A stretch of DNA of 64,000 bases from Gammaproteobacteria bacterium (GTDB lineage: Bacteria > Pseudomonadota > Gammaproteobacteria > Ga0077536), in assembly GCA_016209015.1 (NCBI GenBank), contig JACQWY010000017.1, positions 1-64,000 of the forward strand, in the 5' to 3' direction. The notes under the pieces were generated by a model, which saw only the letters and a list, made by a program, of their open reading frames with translations, was not told the origin of the DNA and searched no databases. The translations under genes were made by a program, and so were the position numbers. Within the stretch, counting starts at the first letter, position 1; every line of letters begins with the position of its first letter. Of the stretch, positions 16,693 through 27,111 are shown in pieces.

Positions 16693-17739
16693 ATGAAGAC
16701 CCGCCGCCTCGGCGACAGCCCGCTCGTCGTCACGGACATCTGCCTCGGCACGATGACGTTCGGCGAGCAGAACACGCAAGCCGATGCGCACCGGCAGCTC
16801 GACTGGGCGCTCGAGCGCGGCATCAACTTCGTCGACACGGCGGAGATGTATCCCGTGCCGCCGCGCGCGGAGACGCAGGGTCGCACGGAAACGCTGCTCG
16901 GCACCTGGCTCGCGCGGAACCGGGCGCGGCGCGGCGAATTCGTGCTCGCTTCGAAGATCGCGGGTCCCGGCCGGCGCGACTGGATCCGGAACGGCGATAC
17001 GCAGATTTCGGCGAAGACGATCCCCTGGGCGATCGACGACAGCCTGAAACGCCTGCAGACGGATTACCTCGATCTCTATCAGATCCACTGGCCCGAACGT
17101 TACGTGCCGCTGTTCGGGAGCTGGCAGTACGACGCCACGAAGGATCGTCCGTCGACGCCGCTGCTGGAACAGATCGAAGCGCTCGCGGCGGCGATCAAGG
17201 CCGGGAAGATTCGGGCCTATGGGCTCTCCAATGAAACCTGCTTCGGTCTGTGCGAGTTCACGCGCCTCGCCCGCGAGCACGGTCTGCCCGCGCCGGCCTC
17301 GATCCAGAACGGTTACAACCTCGTCTCGCGCATGTTCGACGGCGATCTCGCCGAGGCGAGCCATCGTCTGAACGTGCCGCTGCTCGCGTATTCGCCGCTC
17401 GCGATGGGCTTGCTGTCCGGCAAGTACCGCGGCGGTGCGCAGCCCGCGGCGGCACGGCTCGCGAAGTTTCCGGATTTCGGCGTGCGTTACAAACGGCCGC
17501 GGGCGATCGCCGCCGCCGAGGCGTATTGCGCGCTCGCGGCGCGCCACGGCCTCGATCCCGCCGTGCTCGCGCTCGCGTTCGTGCGCAGCCGGCCGTTCGT
17601 CGCCTCGACGATCCTCGGTGCGACGTCCATTGCCCAACTCGAGGCGCTCGCCGCGGGCTTCGGGTGCGTGCTGCCGCCCGAGGTCCTCGCGGACGTCGCC
17701 GCGGTGCACGTGGCGTATCCCAGCCCCGCCGGTCAGTGA
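16693..17739 (+). CDS. Aldo/keto reductase (Tas-like)
   Basis: A 348-residue TIM-barrel oxidoreductase using NADPH. It begins KTRRLGDSPLVVTDICLGTM and has Asp48 and Tyr53 (NFVDTAEMYPVP), the lysine of VLASKIAG and the histidine of YQIHWPERY, which form the usual catalytic tetrad. The insert after the tyrosine (VPPRAETQGRTETLLGTWL) is characteristic of the Tas subfamily. Substrate unknown, probably an aldehyde or ketone. It follows homospermidine synthase by 31 bases, perhaps in one transcript, though no shared pathway is evident. Confidence 0.9.
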   Translation: MKTRRLGDSPLVVTDICLGTMTFGEQNTQADAHRQLDWALERGINFVDTAEMYPVPPRAETQGRTETLLGTWLARNRARRGEFVLASKIAGPGRRDWIRNGDTQISAKTIPWAIDDSLKRLQTDYLDLYQIHWPERYVPLFGSWQYDATKDRPSTPLLEQIEALAAAIKAGKIRAYGLSNETCFGLCEFTRLAREHGLPAPASIQNGYNLVSRMFDGDLAEASHRLNVPLLAYSPLAMGLLSGKYRGGAQPAAARLAKFPDFGVRYKRPRAIAAAEAYCALAARHGLDPAVLALAFVRSRPFVASTILGATSIAQLEALAAGFGCVLPPEVLADVAAVHVAYPSPAGQ

Positions 17740-17843
17740 GCCGGGGGCGGGCGCCCCACTTCAGTGCCCCAGCGGGCTTGCCGCTAGCTGAATGGGGGCC
17801 GAGCCCGCGCGCCCCGGTGCGGTCTGCAAGGAATGTCCCGAGG

Positions 17844-20438
17844 ATGAAGCTCAAGAGTCTGCGAGTCAGGGTGCTGCTGGGCGTGGCGATCGCCTGGTGT
17901 GCCTGGAGCCTGCTCGAATTCCGTCTCTCCAGCGGCCTGCTCGAGACCAGCAGCGCCGAGCACGAGCGCGCTGCCGGCATCGCGAACGTCCATCGCCTGA
18001 CGCTCTATATGAGGTTCGCGACCGGAGCCCTCGAGCGCAGCAGCCGCGACTGGTCCGAGTGGGACGACACCTATGCGTTCATGCGCGGCGAAATGCCGGA
18101 CTTCCCGGCGAAGAACATCGTTCCCGTCAGCTTCGAGAACCTGCGCCTCGATGTGATGGCCTTCGTCAAACCGGACGGCGAGGTCGCGGCGGCGCGCTAC
18201 ATCGAGTATGCCGACCGGGTCGAGCATCCCATGCCGGCGGATCTCGTGCCGCGCGTCGTCGAGGCCGTCGGTACGCTCGGCCCGGAGGAGCGTGCGCGAC
18301 ACGGCTATATCGGGACGGAGGACGGCATATTCGCTTTCGCGGCACGGCGCATCTACAAATCGGACGGCACGGGCGATCCCGTCGGCCTGCAGATCTTCGG
18401 CTGGTTCGTGGATTCGGCGGTGATCGCGGAAATCGAAAATGCCCTCGGCCTCGAAGCCGACGTCTTTCGCGTCGACCGGCCCGACCTGCCGGACGACGTG
18501 CGTGCCGCGCTGACGCACATGAGCCCCCAATCCCCATTGACCGCGATGCCGATCGGACCCGCGAAGCTCGCGAGCTACGCGCTGCTCAGCGACGTGCCGG
18601 GTCAGCCCATCGGCGTGATCCGCCTCGTCTCGGAACGCGGCGCGGCACGCGCGGCGGCCGCCAAGCGTCAGCAGCAGCTCGTCGTCAGCATGGGCTTCGG
18701 GCTCCTCATCGGGCTCATGCTGCTCCTGTTCCTGGAACGGCGCGTGCTGAGCCGGCTGCGCGGTCTCGCCGAGGGGCTCGCCGGGCTGCCGGACCGGGGC
18801 GGTGTCCACGGCCGTCTGCCCGCGGCCGAGGGTCACGATGAGATCGACAGCCTGACGACGCGCATCAATGACATGCTCGCCCAGCTCGAAGCGCAGCAGC
18901 GCCTGCGCGAGGCGCGCGACGAGGCCGTCGCCCAGACCCGTCAGAAATCCGAGTTCCTCGCGAACATGAGCCACGAGATCCGCACGCCGATGAACGGCGT
19001 GCTCGGCATGCTCCAGCTCCTGCTCGACACCCGGCTGCCGCGCGACCAGCACGAGCGCGTGCAGATGGCGTTCCGTTCCGCGAGCTCACTGCGCGTGCTG
19101 CTCGACGACATCCTCGACTTCTCGAAGCTCGAGGCCGGCAAGCTCGCGTTCGAGGAAATGGACTTCGAGCCCGGCGAGGTCATCGAGGACGCCGTGATGC
19201 TGTTCGTGCCGAACTGCGAGCAGAAAGGCATTGTGATCTCGTGCTTCGTCGAGCCCGCGATCGCGGGCCTGCATCGCGGCGATCCGCACCGCTTCAAGCA
19301 GGTGCTGGTCAACCTCCTCGGCAATGCGGTGAAATTCACGACGACAGGTTCCGTGAGCGTGCGCGCGACACGCGGTCCGCACGACGGCTTGTGCATCGAG
19401 GTCGCGGACACCGGGATCGGTATCGCGGACGAGGATCTGCCGCTGCTCTTCAAGCCGTTCACGCAGGTCGATGCGTCCACGACGCGGCACTACGGCGGCA
19501 CCGGCCTCGGGCTCGCCATCAGCAGCGAGCTCGCCCGTCGCATGGGGGGCACGATCGAGGTGCGGAGCGAGGTCGGCGCCGGCTCGGTGTTCACGCTGCG
19601 CGTGCCGCTGCCCGCCGTCGGGCCACCCGTCGCGACGCCGGTCTATGCCCGCTATCGTGCCTTCGTGCTCGAAGCGCAGCCCGGCGAGCTCGACGCGCTG
19701 TGCGCCTACTTCGAGTCCTGGGGCCTGGCCGCGACTCGGGTCAGCGCCGGCATACCCGAGCCGACCGAGATCGCGGCGTTCGACGTCGCGTTCGTGTCCG
19801 CGGCGAGCCCGCTGTGCGCGGATCACGTGAAGGCGGCATTCGTCGCCGGGATAGCCTGCGTGCGCATCGTCCATCCCGGCCGGAGCGCCGCGGACCGCGA
19901 CGGCTACGTCCTCGATCTGCCGGTCCGCGCCGCACCGCTCGCGGCGATGCTCGGCAGCATCTTCGCGGGGCAGACCACGCCGCTGCCCGCGGCATGGTCG
20001 ATCGTGACACCGCCGGAGCGTCCGGAGTTCAGCAGCAAGCGCGTGTTGCTCGTGGAGGACAATGAAGTGAACGGCCTGCTCGCGCTCTCCATGCTGGAAT
20101 CGAATCAAATCGCGGTCGAGCTCGCCGAGGACGGCTACGCGGCCCTGGACCTGCTCGCCGCGAACCGTTACGACCTCGTGCTGATGGACTGCCAGATGCC
20201 GGGCCTCGACGGCTTCGAGGCGACGCGGCGCTGGCGCACCGAGGAGGCCGCCGCGGGCCGCGACTACACGCCCATCGTCGCGCTCACTGCGAATGCGATG
20301 GCGGGGGACCGCGAGCGTTGCCTCGAGGCCGGCATGGACGACTATCTCGCGAAGCCCTTCGCCCGCGAGGAGCTCGAGCGCATGCTCAGGATCTGGTTGT
20401 CGACCTGGCCCGCCGACGCGCTGCCGCGCCGCGACTGA
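17844..20438 (+). CDS. CHASE4-type hybrid sensor histidine kinase
   Basis: An 864-residue membrane kinase. A short N-terminal membrane helix (about 7-24) leads into a periplasmic CHASE4-like sensor (WSEWDDTYAFM at 70-80). A second helix spans about 280-297, then HAMP and a coiled coil, HisKA with His377 (NMSHEIRTPMN), and HATPase_c with [22 protein letters not shown] and GGTGLGLAIS. Next comes a receiver-like domain without a phospho-acceptor (about 605-710), then a full receiver with Asp782 (VLMDCQMPGLDG). No Hpt domain or separate output protein adjoins, so the phosphate must pass on elsewhere. Start chosen at 17844, where the membrane helix begins; the upstream frame is antisense-like. Confidence 0.9.
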   Translation: MKLKSLRVRVLLGVAIAWCAWSLLEFRLSSGLLETSSAEHERAAGIANVHRLTLYMRFATGALERSSRDWSEWDDTYAFMRGEMPDFPAKNIVPVSFENLRLDVMAFVKPDGEVAAARYIEYADRVEHPMPADLVPRVVEAVGTLGPEERARHGYIGTEDGIFAFAARRIYKSDGTGDPVGLQIFGWFVDSAVIAEIENALGLEADVFRVDRPDLPDDVRAALTHMSPQSPLTAMPIGPAKLASYALLSDVPGQPIGVIRLVSERGAARAAAAKRQQQLVVSMGFGLLIGLMLLLFLERRVLSRLRGLAEGLAGLPDRGGVHGRLPAAEGHDEIDSLTTRINDMLAQLEAQQRLREARDEAVAQTRQKSEFLANMSHEIRTPMNGVLGMLQLLLDTRLPRDQHERVQMAFRSASSLRVLLDDILDFSKLEAGKLAFEEMDFEPGEVIEDAVMLFVPNCEQKGIVISCFVEPAIAGLHRGDPHRFKQVLVNLLGNAVKFTTTGSVSVRATRGPHDGLCIEVADTGIGIADEDLPLLFKPFTQVDASTTRHYGGTGLGLAISSELARRMGGTIEVRSEVGAGSVFTLRVPLPAVGPPVATPVYARYRAFVLEAQPGELDALCAYFESWGLAATRVSAGIPEPTEIAAFDVAFVSAASPLCADHVKAAFVAGIACVRIVHPGRSAADRDGYVLDLPVRAAPLAAMLGSIFAGQTTPLPAAWSIVTPPERPEFSSKRVLLVEDNEVNGLLALSMLESNQIAVELAEDGYAALDLLAANRYDLVLMDCQMPGLDGFEATRRWRTEEAAAGRDYTPIVALTANAMAGDRERCLEAGMDDYLAKPFAREELERMLRIWLSTWPADALPRRD

Positions 20439-21002
20439 TTCCACCTTCGCCGCAAGGCCACGACGCAGGCCGCGCCGAAACCCCGCACCGCCGCCGGCAG
20501 AGGCACCGCGCTCCGGTGGTAGTCGACGCCGTTCTCCGAGAAGACCGTGTCGCCGCTCGTGAGCGGGAGGCCTTGAGGCGCTGCCGGCGCCCGAGCGGAA
20601 ATCGTGGCAGGGCGCGCCCCCGCCGCCCGGCAGGGGCGGGACTTCGAGCGGCGAAACCACGCTGCTGTCGGCGTAGGCGGCCTGGCGTGTCAGAGCCTGC
20701 GGGCCCAGCGGCGCACCGCGCGCCGCGCCCTTTCCATCGCGCTGACCGCGGAAGGGTTTGCACCTGGAACATCCGCCGCACCCTTTCGGAACGCGTTCCG
20801 CGCCGGCTCAAGTCGTAGCCGCGCCGCGCCGTTATCCGGGACCGTGTGCGGCCGCTGTGAGGGGCGGCCGCGAACGGGGTCGCACGTCGGGGGAACCGCG
20901 GCCGCCGGCACGAGCTCTGCTACTGTGGAGGCGGTGCGACCGCCCTGTAACAGCCGTCCGTCACCATCCGCCCGCCGCCACGAATCAGACAGGAGGCCAT
21001 CC
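20439..21002. other. 564-base stretch without an intact gene
   Basis: No frame here has a domain or good start. On the minus strand, positions about 20440-20560 translate to SENGVDYHRSAVPLPAAV followed by GFGAACVVALRRR, which resembles a PEP-CTERM type sorting tail (VPLPA, hydrophobic stretch, arginines). Frameshifts and stops lie upstream of it, so if real it is a decayed remnant. The AGGAGG of the phosphoketolase gene ends the region. Confidence 0.35.
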
Positions 21003-23372
21003 ATGGAAACCAAGCTCACCGTCCCCGCCGAGGAACTCGCCCGCATCGACGAATACTGGCGCGCCTGCTGCTACCTCGCGGCCGGCATGATCTACCTGCG
21101 CGAGAATCCGCTTCTGCGCGAGCCCTTGAAACCCGAGCACATCAAAGACCGACTGCTCGGCCACTGGGGCGCGAGCCCGGGCCTCGCATTCGCCTACGTG
21201 CACATGAACCGCCTCATCAACAAATACGACCTCGACGCGATCTTCCTGGCCGGGCCCGGCCACGGCGCGCCGGGCGTGCTCGCGCCCGTCTATCTCGAGG
21301 GGCGCTACAGCGAGGTCTATCCGAACAAGGGCGAGGACGAGGAGGGCATGCAGCAGTTCTTCAAGGAGTTCTCCTTCCCCGGCGGCATCGGCAGCCACTG
21401 CACGCCCGAGACGCCCGGATCGATCCACGAGGGCGGGGAGCTCGGCTACAGCGTCTCGCATGCCTTCGGCGCGGCCTACGACAATCCGGATCTGATCGTG
21501 ACGGTGATGGTGGGCGACGGCGAATCGGAAACCGCGCCGCTCGCGACGTCCTGGCATTCGAACAAGTTCCTGAACCCGATCCGCGACGGTGCCGTGCTGC
21601 CGATCCTTCACTTGAACGGCTACAAGATCAACAACCCGACGATCCTCTCGCGCATCTCGCACGACGAGGTCGCGGACCTCTTCAAGGGCTACGGCTGGAC
21701 GCCGTATTTCGTCGAAGGCTCCGATCCCGCGCTGATGCATCGCCAGATGGCCGAGACGCTCGAACACTGCGTGCTGGAGATCAGACGCCTGCAGCAGGAA
21801 GCGCGCACCAGCGGCAAGCCGACGCGTCCGCGCTGGCCCATGATCGTCCTGCGCAGTCCCAAGGGCTGGACCGGGCCGCGTGAAGTGGGCGGCCACAAGG
21901 TCGAGGGCTACTGGCGTTCGCACCAGGTGCCCATGGGCGAGGTGAAGACGAATCCCGAGAACCTCGCGAAGCTCGACGCCTGGCTCAAGAGCTACGCGCC
22001 CGGGAAGCTCTTCGATGCGCACGGCGCGCTGCGCGCGGATCTCAAGGCGCTCGCGCCGAAGGGCAATCGCCGGATGAGCGCGAATCCGCACGCGAACGGC
22101 GGCCTGCTGCGCAAAGTGCTGCGCATGCCGGACTTCCGCGAATACGCCGCGCAGCTTCCCGGACCGGGCAAGACGGTCGCCGAGAACACCCGGCCGCTCG
22201 GCAGGCTGCTCCGCGACATCATGCGCACGAACACGGCGAACTTCCGCGTGTTCGGCCCGGACGAGAACGCCTCGAACAAGCTCGACGACATCTATCAGGT
22301 CACGAAGAAGACCTGGCTCGCGGACTATCTGCCCGAGGATGCCGACGGCGGCGAGCTCTCGCCCGACGGCCGGGTGATGGAGATGCTCTCCGAGCACACG
22401 CTCGAGGGCTGGCTGGAAGGTTATCTGCTCACGGGCCGTCACGGCTTCTTCTCGACCTACGAAGCGTTCGTGCACGTCATCGATTCGATGTTCAACCAGC
22501 ACGCGAAATGGCTCGCGATGTCGAAGGAAGTCGCGTGGCGCGCGGCCGTGTCGTCCTTGAACCTCCTCATCACCTCGACCGTCTGGCGCCAGGATCACAA
22601 CGGCTTCACGCACCAGGATCCGGGCTTCCTCGACGTCGTCGTGAACAAGAGTCCCGAGGTCACGCGCATCTACCTGCCGCCGGACGTGAACTGCCTGCTG
22701 TCGGTCGCCGATCACTGCCTGCGCAGCACCGATTACATCAACGTCATCGTCTGCGACAAGCAGAAGCACCTGCAGTATCTCGACATGGAGCAGGCGATCG
22801 CGCACTGCACGAAGGGCATCGGGATCTGGGACTGGGCGAGCAACGACGAGGGCGGCGAGCCCGACATCGTCATGGCCTCGGCCGGTGACATCCCGACGAA
22901 AGAGGCGCTCGCGGCGACGGTGCTGCTCCGCGAGAACTTCCCGAATCTCAAGATCCGCTTCGTCAACGTCGTCGATCTCTACAAGCTCGCGCCGCAGTCG
23001 GAGCATCCGCACGGGCTCTCGGACCGGGATTTCGACAGTCTCTTCACGCTCGACAAACCGATCATCTTCAACTTCCACGGTTATCCGTGGTTGATTCATC
23101 GGCTGTCGTACCGCCGCACGAACCACAAGAACCTGCACGTGCGCGGCTACAAGGAGAAGGGCAGCATCAACACGCCGCTCGAGCTCGCGATCCAGAACGA
23201 GATCGATCGCTTCAGCCTCGCCATCGACGTCATCGACCGCATCCCGGCGCTGCGCGTCGCGGGCGCGCACGTGAAGGAGAAGCTGCGCGACATGCAGATC
23301 CGGTGCCGGCACTATGCCTACGAGCATGGCGTGGACCTGCCCGAGGTCAACGACTGGACGTGGCCGTACTGA
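21003..23372 (+). CDS. xfp: Phosphoketolase (xylulose-5-phosphate/fructose-6-phosphate)
   Basis: A 789-residue ThDP enzyme that splits xylulose 5-phosphate or fructose 6-phosphate with inorganic phosphate to give acetyl phosphate plus a triose or erythrose phosphate. Both family signatures are present: [20 protein letters not shown] near 140-160 and [20 protein letters not shown] near 480-500. The ThDP/magnesium motif begins [14 protein letters not shown]. Full length for the family. AGGAGG at 20991-20996 sets the start. It heads a same-strand run with glycogen phosphorylase, acetate kinase and a polyphosphate kinase; its product acetyl phosphate is the substrate of the acetate kinase. Confidence 0.96.
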   Translation: METKLTVPAEELARIDEYWRACCYLAAGMIYLRENPLLREPLKPEHIKDRLLGHWGASPGLAFAYVHMNRLINKYDLDAIFLAGPGHGAPGVLAPVYLEGRYSEVYPNKGEDEEGMQQFFKEFSFPGGIGSHCTPETPGSIHEGGELGYSVSHAFGAAYDNPDLIVTVMVGDGESETAPLATSWHSNKFLNPIRDGAVLPILHLNGYKINNPTILSRISHDEVADLFKGYGWTPYFVEGSDPALMHRQMAETLEHCVLEIRRLQQEARTSGKPTRPRWPMIVLRSPKGWTGPREVGGHKVEGYWRSHQVPMGEVKTNPENLAKLDAWLKSYAPGKLFDAHGALRADLKALAPKGNRRMSANPHANGGLLRKVLRMPDFREYAAQLPGPGKTVAENTRPLGRLLRDIMRTNTANFRVFGPDENASNKLDDIYQVTKKTWLADYLPEDADGGELSPDGRVMEMLSEHTLEGWLEGYLLTGRHGFFSTYEAFVHVIDSMFNQHAKWLAMSKEVAWRAAVSSLNLLITSTVWRQDHNGFTHQDPGFLDVVVNKSPEVTRIYLPPDVNCLLSVADHCLRSTDYINVIVCDKQKHLQYLDMEQAIAHCTKGIGIWDWASNDEGGEPDIVMASAGDIPTKEALAATVLLRENFPNLKIRFVNVVDLYKLAPQSEHPHGLSDRDFDSLFTLDKPIIFNFHGYPWLIHRLSYRRTNHKNLHVRGYKEKGSINTPLELAIQNEIDRFSLAIDVIDRIPALRVAGAHVKEKLRDMQIRCRHYAYEHGVDLPEVNDWTWPY

Positions 23373-23386
23373 TACAAAGACCAGGA

Positions 23387-23411
23387 CGCCCGCCGCCCGA
23401 CGCGGCGGGCG
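23387..23411 (+). terminator. Hairpin between phosphoketolase and glycogen phosphorylase genes
   Basis: CGCCCGCCGC (23387-23396) pairs with GCGGCGGGCG (23402-23411). There is no U tract, so it is more likely an attenuating or mRNA-stabilising hairpin inside an operon than a full stop. Confidence 0.4.
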
Positions 23412-23451
23412 CATCTTCGACATCCGGACAGCAGAGGGGAGGCGCGACGCC

Positions 23452-25962
23452 ATGGACTCCAAAGCGGAAGCAAAATTCGATCACGCCGCGATCGTCGACA
23501 CGCTCGCGACGCGTACGGGCCTGAGCGTCGAGGCGATCAAGCGCGATTTTCTCGACAATCTCTTCTACGTGCAGGGCCGCTCGTTCGAATCGGCGACGGC
23601 AGTCGATCACTACCAGGCGCTCGCCGCCACGGCGCGGGATCGCATGCTGCGCCGGTTCGTGCGCTCTTCGCAGGTCCACAAGACGATGCAGAACCGGACC
23701 ATCTGCTATCTCTCGGCGGAATACCTGCCCGGCCCGCATCTCGCGAACAACCTCATCAATCTCGGCATCCTGGAGCAGACGCGCACCGCGATGACCGAGC
23801 TCGGGGTCGACTTCGAGCTCGTGCTCGACCAGGAAGAGGAGCCGGGCCTCGGCAACGGCGGCCTCGGCCGGCTCGCGGCGTGCTTCATGGATTCCCTCGC
23901 GACGCTCGAGATCCCGGCGATCGGCTATGGCATCCGCTACGAATTCGGGATCTTCGATCAGGTGCTGCACGACGGCTGGCAGCACGAGGTGACGGACACG
24001 TGGCTGCGCCACGGCAATCCCTGGGAGCTGCGCCGCTCGCGCACGTGCTTCGACGTCCGGATCGGCGGGCGCACCGAGCAGTACGCCGACGAGCACGGCC
24101 GGCTGCGCGCGAAGTGGGTCGGCGGCGAGACGATCCGCGGGGTGGCGAACGACACGCCGATCCTCGGCTATGGCGTCGCGAACGCGAACCTGCTGCGCCT
24201 GTGGAGCGCGGAGTCGCCGGTGTCCTTCGACTTCAAGGCCTTCAACCTCGGCGACTACTACGGCGCCGTTCAGCACAAGGTGCAGTCCGAGACCATCAGC
24301 AAGGTGCTCTATCCGAACGACGAGCCCGAGACCGGCAAGCGCCTGCGCCTCATCCAGCAGCACTTCTTCGTCTCCTGCGCGTTGCAGGACATGATTCGCC
24401 TCTACTGTCAGAGCGGCGTGCCGCTCGAACGCTTTCACGAGAAGTTCGTCGTGCAACTGAACGACACGCATCCGGCGATCGCGGTCGCGGAGCTGATGCG
24501 TCTCCTCGTCGACGAGCACCACCTCGACTGGGACGCGGCATGGAACGTCACGACGCAGACCTTCGCCTACACGAACCACACGCTGCTGCCGGAGGCGCTC
24601 GAGAAGTGGCCGGTGCCGATCTTCCAGAGCATCCTGCCGCGGCATCTCGAGATCGTCTATGCGATCAACAGCCGCTTCCTCGACGAGGTGCGCGTGCGGT
24701 TTCTCAACGACTGGGATCGCGTCGCGCGGATGTCGATCATCGACGAGACCGAGCCGCGCTACGTGCGCATGGCGAACCTCGCCTGCGTCGGCAGCTTCGC
24801 CGTCAATGGCGTGGCCGAGCTGCACAGCCGGCTGCTCTGCGACACCGTGCTGAAGGACTTCCACGACATGTGGCCGGAGAAGTTCCACAACAAGACGAAC
24901 GGTGTCACGCCGCGGCGCTTCCTCATGAACGCGAACCCCGGGCTCGCGGGCCTCATCCGCGAGGTCCTCGGCACGGCCTGGGAGCGCGACCTCGCGGCGC
25001 TGCGCGGGCTCGAGCCCTATGCCGAGGACGCGGCGTTCCGGGCGCGCTGGCGCGCGGTGAAGGCGGGCAAGAAGGCCGAGCTCGCGGCGCGTATCGAGGC
25101 CGAGACCGGCGTGCGCCTCGATCCGGCGACGCTGTTCGACATCCAGGCGAAACGCATCCACGAGTACAAGCGCCAGCATCTGAACATCCTGCACGTCATC
25201 TCGCTCTACAGCCACATCAAGCGCGATCCCGGCATCGCCATGGTGCCGCGCACGTTCGTGTTCGGCGGCAAGGCCGCGCCCGGTTATCACATGGCGAAGC
25301 TCATCATCAAGCTCGTCAATTCCGTCGCCGCCGTCGTCAACCACGACCCGCAGGTCGCGGACCGGCTGAAAGTGATCTTCGTGCCGAACTTCAACGTGAA
25401 GGTCGCGCAGTTCATCTACCCGGCGGCGGATCTCTCCGAGCAGATTTCCACGGCGGGCAAGGAGGCGTCGGGCACGGGCAACATGAAGTTCTCGTTGAAC
25501 GGCGCGCTCACGATCGGCACGCTCGACGGCGCGAACGTCGAGATCCGCGAGGAGGTCGGCGCCGAGAACTTCTTCCTCTTCGGGCTCACGGCCGAGGAGG
25601 TCATGCGCCGCAAGGCCGAGGGCTACCGGCCGCGCGATTACTACGATTCGAACGCGGATCTGCGCGCGGCGATCGATCTCATCGAGCGCGGGCTCTTCTC
25701 GCACGGGGATCCGCGGCTCTTCAGGCCGCTGGTCGATGCGCTGCTCGAACACGACGAGTACCTCGCGTTCGCGGACTTCGAGTCCTACGCGGAATGTCAG
25801 CGGCGCGTGAGCCTCGCCTACACCGATGTCGAGGCCTGGACCCGGATGTCGATCCTCAATACCGCGCGGCTCGGCAAATTCTCCTCCGATCGCGCGATAC
25901 TGGAATACAACCGGGACGTGTGGCGCGTGCCGCCGGTCCCGATCGATCTGAACGGTTTGTGA
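23452..25962 (+). CDS. glgP: Glycogen/alpha-glucan phosphorylase
   Basis: An 836-residue family GT35 phosphorylase that releases glucose 1-phosphate from glycogen or maltodextrin using phosphate and PLP. Conserved blocks: LGNGGLGRLAACFMDSLAT near 133-151, YGIRYEFGIFDQ, QLNDTHPAIAVAELMR and the cofactor site SGTGNMKFSLNGALTIGTLD with Lys679 as the PLP lysine. Length matches bacterial GlgP. GAGGGGAGG lies a few bases upstream of ATG. It is 79 bases after phosphoketolase and 16 before acetate kinase. No glycogen synthase or branching enzyme gene is in the window, so it draws on glucan made elsewhere. Confidence 0.96.
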   Translation: MDSKAEAKFDHAAIVDTLATRTGLSVEAIKRDFLDNLFYVQGRSFESATAVDHYQALAATARDRMLRRFVRSSQVHKTMQNRTICYLSAEYLPGPHLANNLINLGILEQTRTAMTELGVDFELVLDQEEEPGLGNGGLGRLAACFMDSLATLEIPAIGYGIRYEFGIFDQVLHDGWQHEVTDTWLRHGNPWELRRSRTCFDVRIGGRTEQYADEHGRLRAKWVGGETIRGVANDTPILGYGVANANLLRLWSAESPVSFDFKAFNLGDYYGAVQHKVQSETISKVLYPNDEPETGKRLRLIQQHFFVSCALQDMIRLYCQSGVPLERFHEKFVVQLNDTHPAIAVAELMRLLVDEHHLDWDAAWNVTTQTFAYTNHTLLPEALEKWPVPIFQSILPRHLEIVYAINSRFLDEVRVRFLNDWDRVARMSIIDETEPRYVRMANLACVGSFAVNGVAELHSRLLCDTVLKDFHDMWPEKFHNKTNGVTPRRFLMNANPGLAGLIREVLGTAWERDLAALRGLEPYAEDAAFRARWRAVKAGKKAELAARIEAETGVRLDPATLFDIQAKRIHEYKRQHLNILHVISLYSHIKRDPGIAMVPRTFVFGGKAAPGYHMAKLIIKLVNSVAAVVNHDPQVADRLKVIFVPNFNVKVAQFIYPAADLSEQISTAGKEASGTGNMKFSLNGALTIGTLDGANVEIREEVGAENFFLFGLTAEEVMRRKAEGYRPRDYYDSNADLRAAIDLIERGLFSHGDPRLFRPLVDALLEHDEYLAFADFESYAECQRRVSLAYTDVEAWTRMSILNTARLGKFSSDRAILEYNRDVWRVPPVPIDLNGL

Positions 25963-25978
25963 GGCGACGGCGGCGACG

Positions 25979-27058
25979 GTGCGCAACGTCCTGACCATCA
26001 ACAGCGGGTCCTCGAGCCTCAAGGCGAGCCTCTTCGCGGCAGACGGGACCCGGCGCGATTTCCGCTATGCGCACATCGGCCATGGCTTTCCGCACGATCA
26101 CGACGAGGCGTTCGACGCGCTGCTCGGCGATCTCGGCGGCGTACGGCCGGACGCCGTCGGCCATCGCTTCGTCCACGGCGGGGAGATCACGGCCGCGGCG
26201 CGTTTGCTCGACACCGCGGAATTCGCGCGTCTCGAAGCCATCACGCCGCTCGCGCCGCTGCACATGCCCGGCAACCTGCTCGGCGCCCGCCTGTGTCGCG
26301 ATCGCTTCGCCTGTCCGCAGGTCGCGTGCTTCGATACCGCCTTCCACGCCACCATGCCGGAGCTCGCGACGCGACTGCCGCTGCCGCGCGAGCTCGGCTT
26401 CCGCCGCTACGGCTTCCACGGGCTGAACTATGCCCACGTCGCCGGGCGGTTGCCGGCGCTGCTCGGGCCGGAAGCGGCGCAGGGCAGGATAGCCGTCGCG
26501 CATCTCGGCGCGGGCTCGAGCCTGTGCCTGCTGGAGAATCTGCGCTCCGTCGACACGACCATGAGCCACACGCCCGCGGCCGGTGTCCCGATGGGTACGC
26601 GACCCGGCGATCTCGATCCCGGCATCCTCGTCGAGCTCGCGGGCCGGCACACGCCGCGGGAGATCTCCGACATCGTCTTCCATCGCTCGGGGCTGCTCGC
26701 GCTGTCCGACGGCGAGAGCGACGAGATGGCCGATCTCGTGGCGAGCACGAGCGCCGCGGCGCGCTTCGCGGTGGAGTTCTACTGCCGCCAGGTCCGCGGC
26801 GCGATCGGGGCGTTCGCCGCGAAAGCCGGCGGGCTCGACGGGCTCGTGTTCACGGCGGGCATCGGCGAGCACGCCTCGCGCGTGCGCGAGCTCGTGTGCG
26901 GACCGCTCGCGTGCTTCGGCTTTGCGCTGGATCAAACCGCGAATGCGGCGCATGAGATCATGTTGGCGGCCGCGGGCTCGAAGCCGATCCTGATCGTCGC
27001 GGCGGACGAGGAAGCGCGCGTGCGCGAACTGACGGAGACCTGTGCCGTCGCGGCGTGA
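25979..27058 (+). CDS. ackA: Acetate kinase
   Basis: A 359-residue ASKHA-fold kinase that turns acetyl phosphate and ADP into acetate and ATP. Motifs in order: NSGSSSLK at 7-14, GHRFVHGG, FDTAFHATMP with His123, RYGFHGLNYAHV, HLGAGSSLCLL, the signature TMSHTPAAGVPMGTRPGDLD and FTAGIGEHASRVRE. It is some 40 residues shorter than E. coli AckA, mostly in the N-terminal half, but no catalytic block is lost. The start is GTG with only a weak GAGGCGACGG upstream. Sixteen bases separate it from glgP. With phosphoketolase upstream it completes a sugar phosphate to acetate plus ATP route without a phosphotransacetylase. Confidence 0.93.
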   Translation: MRNVLTINSGSSSLKASLFAADGTRRDFRYAHIGHGFPHDHDEAFDALLGDLGGVRPDAVGHRFVHGGEITAAARLLDTAEFARLEAITPLAPLHMPGNLLGARLCRDRFACPQVACFDTAFHATMPELATRLPLPRELGFRRYGFHGLNYAHVAGRLPALLGPEAAQGRIAVAHLGAGSSLCLLENLRSVDTTMSHTPAAGVPMGTRPGDLDPGILVELAGRHTPREISDIVFHRSGLLALSDGESDEMADLVASTSAAARFAVEFYCRQVRGAIGAFAAKAGGLDGLVFTAGIGEHASRVRELVCGPLACFGFALDQTANAAHEIMLAAAGSKPILIVAADEEARVRELTETCAVAA

Positions 27059-27111
27059 CGCCCGGCGGACGTGAACGCCGCGGGGGCGGCAGGGCAGAGG
27101 GGAGTGTAGCG

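Noticed and set aside
15120-16904. A 594-codon minus-strand frame opposite homospermidine synthase
   Set aside because: Antisense of a well-supported enzyme, with low-complexity composition.
20985-26022. Two very long minus-strand frames opposite phosphoketolase and glycogen phosphorylase
   Set aside because: Shadow frames; the plus-strand products match known families over their full length.
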